Shown piece after piece: positions 4,801 through 7,682 of a stretch of 7,682 nucleotides of DNA; position 1 is the first letter of the stretch, and each line of letters starts with the position of its first letter. Made by a program: the position numbers and the translations under genes. The notes beneath the pieces are model-generated. The model did not search any database and was not told the DNA's origin. It worked only from the letters and a program-made list of their open reading frames with translations. The stretch lies in NCBI GenBank assembly GCA_016871655.1, contig VHCR01000060.1, positions 1-7,682 of the forward strand, given 5' to 3'. The stretch is from Verrucomicrobiota bacterium (lineage in GTDB: Bacteria > Verrucomicrobiota > Verrucomicrobiia > Chthoniobacterales > UBA6821).

Positions 4801-6399
4801 ATGAAAAACCTTCCTAAAATTTTAGTTGCTGATCCCATTTCTCCAAAAGGCGTGGAGGCCTTGGAAGCGGATGGTCTTTTTGAAGTGATCGTCAAGACAG
4901 GCTTGAAAGAAGAGGAACTCAAGCCGCTCTTGAACGATTGTGTTGGGCTCATTGTGCGTAGCCAAACAAAAGTGACGGCGACGCTGTTAAAAGCAGCACC
5001 GCTGCTCAAAGTTGTCGGTCGCGCTGGAGTTGGCGTCGATAATGTTGATGTCGATGCTGCGACGCAGCAGGGGGTCGTTGTCATGAACGCGCCGGACGGA
5101 AATACCATTTCGACAGCGGAACATACGTTCAGTCTTTTGCTTTCTGTGGCGCGGAACATCCCGCATGCCCATGCCAGCATGAAGGCAGGGGAGTGGGATC
5201 GCAAAAAATATGAAGGGGTCGAACTCTATCACAAAACGATCGGCATTCTTGGAATGGGACGCATTGGCACGGAAGTCGCACGACGCGCGCTCGCTTTTGG
5301 GATGAAGGTGTTGGTTTATGATCCTTATCTCTCCGCGACCAAAGCGAGTGCGTTGCAGGTTGAGCTTGTTGAAAAATTGGATGAACTTCTGCCGCGTGCT
5401 GATTTTATCACAGTTCATATGCCGTTGACGGAAGAGACACGACATATGATAGGAGCAGAACAACTCGCCTTGTTAAAACCTGGTGTTCGCATCGTTAACT
5501 GTGCACGGGGTGGCCTCATCGATGAAGAAGTGCTTGCTAAGGGGATCGTAGAAGGTCGCATCGCAGGGGCTGCGCTGGATGTTTTCGAAGAGGAGCCGTT
5601 GCCGCCAACAACTTCTCTGCGAAGTCTGCCTCGTTTAGTTTTAACACCACACCTCGGAGCCTCTACAGCAGAGGCTCAGGAGCTTGTTGGTATCGAGATT
5701 GCTCAATCCGTTCGCGCGACGTTGCTGCATGGAGAAATTCGGAACGCTGTGAACATGCCAAACCTTGATGCCAAGACTCTCGCCGCCGTTGGGCCTTGGA
5801 TCTCATTGGCAGGGTGTCTTGGACATTTTTTGGCTCAAATAGCGCCCCGGCGTGCAGAGAAGTTGGAACTACGTTACAGTGGTAGAATTGCTGAGCAGGA
5901 GACAACAGCAATCTCTCGCGCTTTCATAGCGGGATATCTGAAGCATTTTCATGGAGCAGAAATCAACAGCGTTAATGTGTTTTCTTTTATCAAAAACCTC
6001 GGTTTGGAAGTTCTTGAGACCCGTCAGAGCGAAGCTGGAGAGTTTTCTGATCTTTTGGAAGTGAGTGTTCAGGATGGCGAAAGAAAAGCCGTCGTGGGAG
6101 GAACTTTTTTTGGAACCCAGCCACGCATTATCACGATCAACGGGCGCTTTATCGAAGGGCGTCCTGAGGGGATAGTTTTGTTGCTAGAAAATAAAGATTG
6201 TCCCGGCATCGTCGGACATGTCGGATCACTTTTTGGTGAGAGCAAAATTAATATTGCGAACATGTCCCTGAGTCGAAATGAAATTGGAGGCGTTGCTTTG
6301 GTCTGGATGAATCTTGATTCCATTCCCGAAGAGAGTGTGATGCAGAGACTCTTGGCAGATGAAAATGTTTTATCGGCGAAAATTATTCGAATTGTTTAG
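4801..6399 (+). CDS. serA: D-3-phosphoglycerate dehydrogenase, long (type I) form
   Basis: This enzyme oxidises 3-phosphoglycerate to 3-phosphohydroxypyruvate with NAD, the first committed step of serine synthesis, in the cytoplasm. At 532 residues it has the long three-part architecture seen in mycobacterial and animal enzymes. The substrate and NAD domains span about 5-320: RAGVGVDNVD (74-83), Rossmann GMGRIG (151-156) with Asp174 after the second strand, catalytic Arg236 in NCARGGLID, the acidic FEEEP (262-266), and catalytic His284 in TPHLGAST. An intervening allosteric (ASB) domain covers about 325-450. An ACT domain starts at about 457 (IVLLLENKDCPGIVGHVG). In this form the C-terminal domains commonly mediate serine feedback; that is inferred here. 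The ATG is preceded by pyrimidine-rich CTTCTTCCTTT and no Shine-Dalgarno motif. A terminator follows within 5 bases of the stop. Confidence 0.96.
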   Translation: MKNLPKILVADPISPKGVEALEADGLFEVIVKTGLKEEELKPLLNDCVGLIVRSQTKVTATLLKAAPLLKVVGRAGVGVDNVDVDAATQQGVVVMNAPDGNTISTAEHTFSLLLSVARNIPHAHASMKAGEWDRKKYEGVELYHKTIGILGMGRIGTEVARRALAFGMKVLVYDPYLSATKASALQVELVEKLDELLPRADFITVHMPLTEETRHMIGAEQLALLKPGVRIVNCARGGLIDEEVLAKGIVEGRIAGAALDVFEEEPLPPTTSLRSLPRLVLTPHLGASTAEAQELVGIEIAQSVRATLLHGEIRNAVNMPNLDAKTLAAVGPWISLAGCLGHFLAQIAPRRAEKLELRYSGRIAEQETTAISRAFIAGYLKHFHGAEINSVNVFSFIKNLGLEVLETRQSEAGEFSDLLEVSVQDGERKAVVGGTFFGTQPRIITINGRFIEGRPEGIVLLLENKDCPGIVGHVGSLFGESKINIANMSLSRNEIGGVALVWMNLDSIPEESVMQRLLADENVLSAKIIRIV

Positions 6400-6403
6400 A
6401 GCG

Positions 6404-6455
6404 AGAATTCACCAGAAAGATCACAAATGTGTTTTTTTGTGGTGAATTCTTTTTT
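6404..6455 (+). terminator. Rho-independent terminator of serA
   Basis: A perfect 11-bp inverted repeat, AGAATTCACCA (6404-6414) and TGGTGAATTCT (6440-6450), is followed by a T run through 6455. The 25-base loop is longer than usual and contains a small CACA/TGTG hairpin. It begins 5 bases after the serA stop and separates serA from glk, so glk likely has its own promoter. Confidence 0.75.
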
Positions 6456-6520
6456 GAATAAGATCAGCTTGCCACACTCTTTTCTTTCCTCTAGCCTCTC
6501 TGGGTTCCTCATACAATTCT

Positions 6521-7570
6521 ATGTCCAAAAGTCATAAACTTATTCTTGCTGGAGATCTCGGAGCAACCAACTTTAGAGTGGCCTTGTTTCGGGTGATGGA
6601 TGGTCGTCGTGGCACCTTGAAGCGCCTTCGCTCTGATCGGTTGCCGAGTACCAGTTTTAGTTCTTTTCACCAAGCGGTGAGGGCTTTTTTGGATAAGGAA
6701 GAAACACCTGGTACCATTGTGACCGCTTGCTTTGGCGTTCCCGGTCCGAATATTGCTGGTGTTGTTCATGCAACGAATCTGAATTGGTTGATCGATGAAA
6801 ATGCACTCCCCAATCTCATCGGCATTCCGCGCGTTGCTATCCTCAATGATCTCGAGGCAACAGCGTTTGGCATTGGCGAGTTGCGCCACAGCGATTTTCT
6901 TTTATTGCAAGCTGGCAATGGCTCTCGCGCTGGGAATCAATGTGTGATTGCGCCAGGAACCGGATTGGGTGAGGCTGGGCTTTTTTGGGATGCCGAGCGG
7001 CAGCAGCATTTGCCATGGGCAAGTGAGGGAGGGCATACTGACTTTGCTCCAACCGATGATATTCAACTTGCCTTACTCAGTTTTTTACACAAAGAATTTG
7101 GACGTGTGAGTTGCGAACGTCTGATTGCTGGCATGGGGATTATCAATATTTATCGTTTCTTGCGGGATACCGGACGCGGCAAAGAAAAAGCTTCTGTGGC
7201 TGCAAAAATGCTCACAGGAGATCCGAATGCCGTCATCGATCAGCATTCCCGTGACGGATCATGCCGACTCTGCCGCGACACGATGGCTATTTTTACCCGC
7301 ATCTTGGGTTCCGAGGCTGGAAATCTTGCTCTCAAGACGATGGCAACAGGAGGTGTCTTCTTAGCTGGAGGTATTCCTCCACAAATTTTAGAACATTTGC
7401 AAACGCCACTCTTTTTGGAATCTTTCCTCAACAAGGGACGCATGAGACCGCTTTTAGAAACAATGCCGCTGAGCATTGTCCTCAACGATGATGCCGCCCT
7501 GTTGGGCTCAGCTCGCTACGCGGCGCGGATGCTCAGCTCGCTTCAGAGACGGATTCCGCCGAAGTATTAG
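6521..7570 (+). CDS. glk: Glucokinase, proteobacterial (Glk) type
   Basis: This enzyme phosphorylates glucose to glucose-6-phosphate with ATP in the cytoplasm, feeding glycolysis. The 349-residue protein is slightly longer than the roughly 320-residue E. coli enzyme, with a short basic tail (QRRIPPKY). Landmarks are the phosphate-binding GDLGATN (11-17, Ala for the usual second Gly), ACFGVPGP (69-76), catalytic Asp110 in ILNDLEATA, APGTGLGEAGLF (144-155), the sugar-binding SEGGHTDFAP (168-177), GRVSCERLIAGMGIINIYRF (194-213), CRLC (248-251) and the adenosine-site GGVFLAGGI (277-285). It is not a ROK-family kinase. The start gives a normal N-terminus. No Shine-Dalgarno motif is seen; TACAAT (6511-6516), a good -10 match, lies only 4 bases before the ATG, so a leaderless message is possible. 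No terminator was found before the window ends. Confidence 0.95.
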   Translation: MSKSHKLILAGDLGATNFRVALFRVMDGRRGTLKRLRSDRLPSTSFSSFHQAVRAFLDKEETPGTIVTACFGVPGPNIAGVVHATNLNWLIDENALPNLIGIPRVAILNDLEATAFGIGELRHSDFLLLQAGNGSRAGNQCVIAPGTGLGEAGLFWDAERQQHLPWASEGGHTDFAPTDDIQLALLSFLHKEFGRVSCERLIAGMGIINIYRFLRDTGRGKEKASVAAKMLTGDPNAVIDQHSRDGSCRLCRDTMAIFTRILGSEAGNLALKTMATGGVFLAGGIPPQILEHLQTPLFLESFLNKGRMRPLLETMPLSIVLNDDAALLGSARYAARMLSSLQRRIPPKY

Positions 7571-7587
7571 AAAAGTTTATTGGTCTT

Positions 7588-7663
7588 GTTGCCTCAAAAG
7601 TAAATGACACCCGAGGGTAGAAGAAAGTAAGAGAACGTTGCCTCATAAATCATGACACCGAGG
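7588..7663. repeat. Two imperfect direct repeats, 49-bp period
   Basis: Copy 1 (7588-7616) and copy 2 (7637-7663) share GTTGCCTCA at the left, ATGACACC in the right half and a closing GAGG. The middle is diverged, and there is a one-base C difference. CCTC near one end and GAGG at the other give each copy weak internal symmetry. The pair lies 18 bases downstream of glk at the window edge and could belong to a regulatory region or an element end that continues outside. Confidence 0.5.
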
Positions 7664-7682
7664 TTATGTTTAAGGTAGCTGC

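Noticed and set aside
4773..5204. 143-residue minus-strand frame inside serA
   Set aside because: It lies antisense within a well-conserved serA frame and has low-complexity Ser/Thr/Ala composition typical of a shadow frame.
5264..5280. TGGCACGGAAGTCGCA resembling a sigma-54 -24/-12 promoter
   Set aside because: It is inside serA, encodes conserved Rossmann-fold residues, deviates from TTGC at the -12 element, and has no activator or downstream gene in phase with it.
6868..6884. TTGGC...TTGC-like text in glk suggesting another sigma-54 site
   Set aside because: The spacing between GG and GC is wrong (6 or 12 rather than 10 bases), and it lies in coding sequence.
6509..6889. 126-residue minus-strand frame over the start of glk
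   Set aside because: It is antisense to conserved glucokinase motifs and has no recognisable domain or start signal.

Overview
This is a bacterial chromosomal window of moderate GC with mostly housekeeping content. It holds six protein-coding genes and one tRNA gene, with several short repeats in the gaps. The organism cannot be fixed from sequence alone. Long-form PGDH, proteobacterial-type glucokinase, a DUF59-Mrp ATPase and sigma-54 are compatible with many Gram-negative lineages. Five of the six genes lack a clear Shine-Dalgarno motif, and there are heptamer tracts between genes. My low-confidence guess is a PVC-group (Verrucomicrobia/Chlamydiae-like) bacterium.

Layout. Positions 1-224 are non-coding: a small C-UUCG-G type hairpin at 51-75 and a weak plus-strand terminator near 123-149, probably closing a gene left of the window. 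The minus strand then carries, in transcription order from the centre outward, tRNA-Gln(TTG) (3347-3420), rpoN (1964-3301), an alkaline-phosphatase-fold membrane-anchored protein (546-1793) and a small secreted basic protein (225-470). The plus strand carries mrp (3528-4571), a 141-bp MITE-like inverted-repeat element (4581-4721), serA (4801-6399) with a good terminator, and glk (6521-7570). The right edge (7588-7663) has an imperfect 49-bp-period direct repeat of unknown nature.

Function. The tRNA-Gln/rpoN unit and mrp diverge from a shared ~107-bp intergenic region. tRNA-Gln and rpoN are probably co-transcribed, so the rpoN mRNA would be freed by tRNA 3'-end processing. serA commits 3-phosphoglycerate to serine and glk feeds glucose into glycolysis, while mrp is an Fe-S-carrier-type ATPase. 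These are ordinary metabolic genes and need not form one pathway operon, since serA and glk are separated by a terminator.

Most notable points: (1) the alkaline phosphatase homologue has lost most of the canonical metal ligands yet has an intact reading frame, so it looks like a pseudoenzyme; (2) the longest rpoN reading frame runs through the tRNA gene, so the true start is 74 codons inside it; (3) a five-unit heptanucleotide tract fills the tRNA-rpoN gap and supplies the ribosome-binding site; (4) a dispersed-repeat copy forms the last codons and stop of rpoN and can pair with a second copy downstream; (5) a MITE-like element lies between mrp and serA. I found no clear new defence or mobile system.
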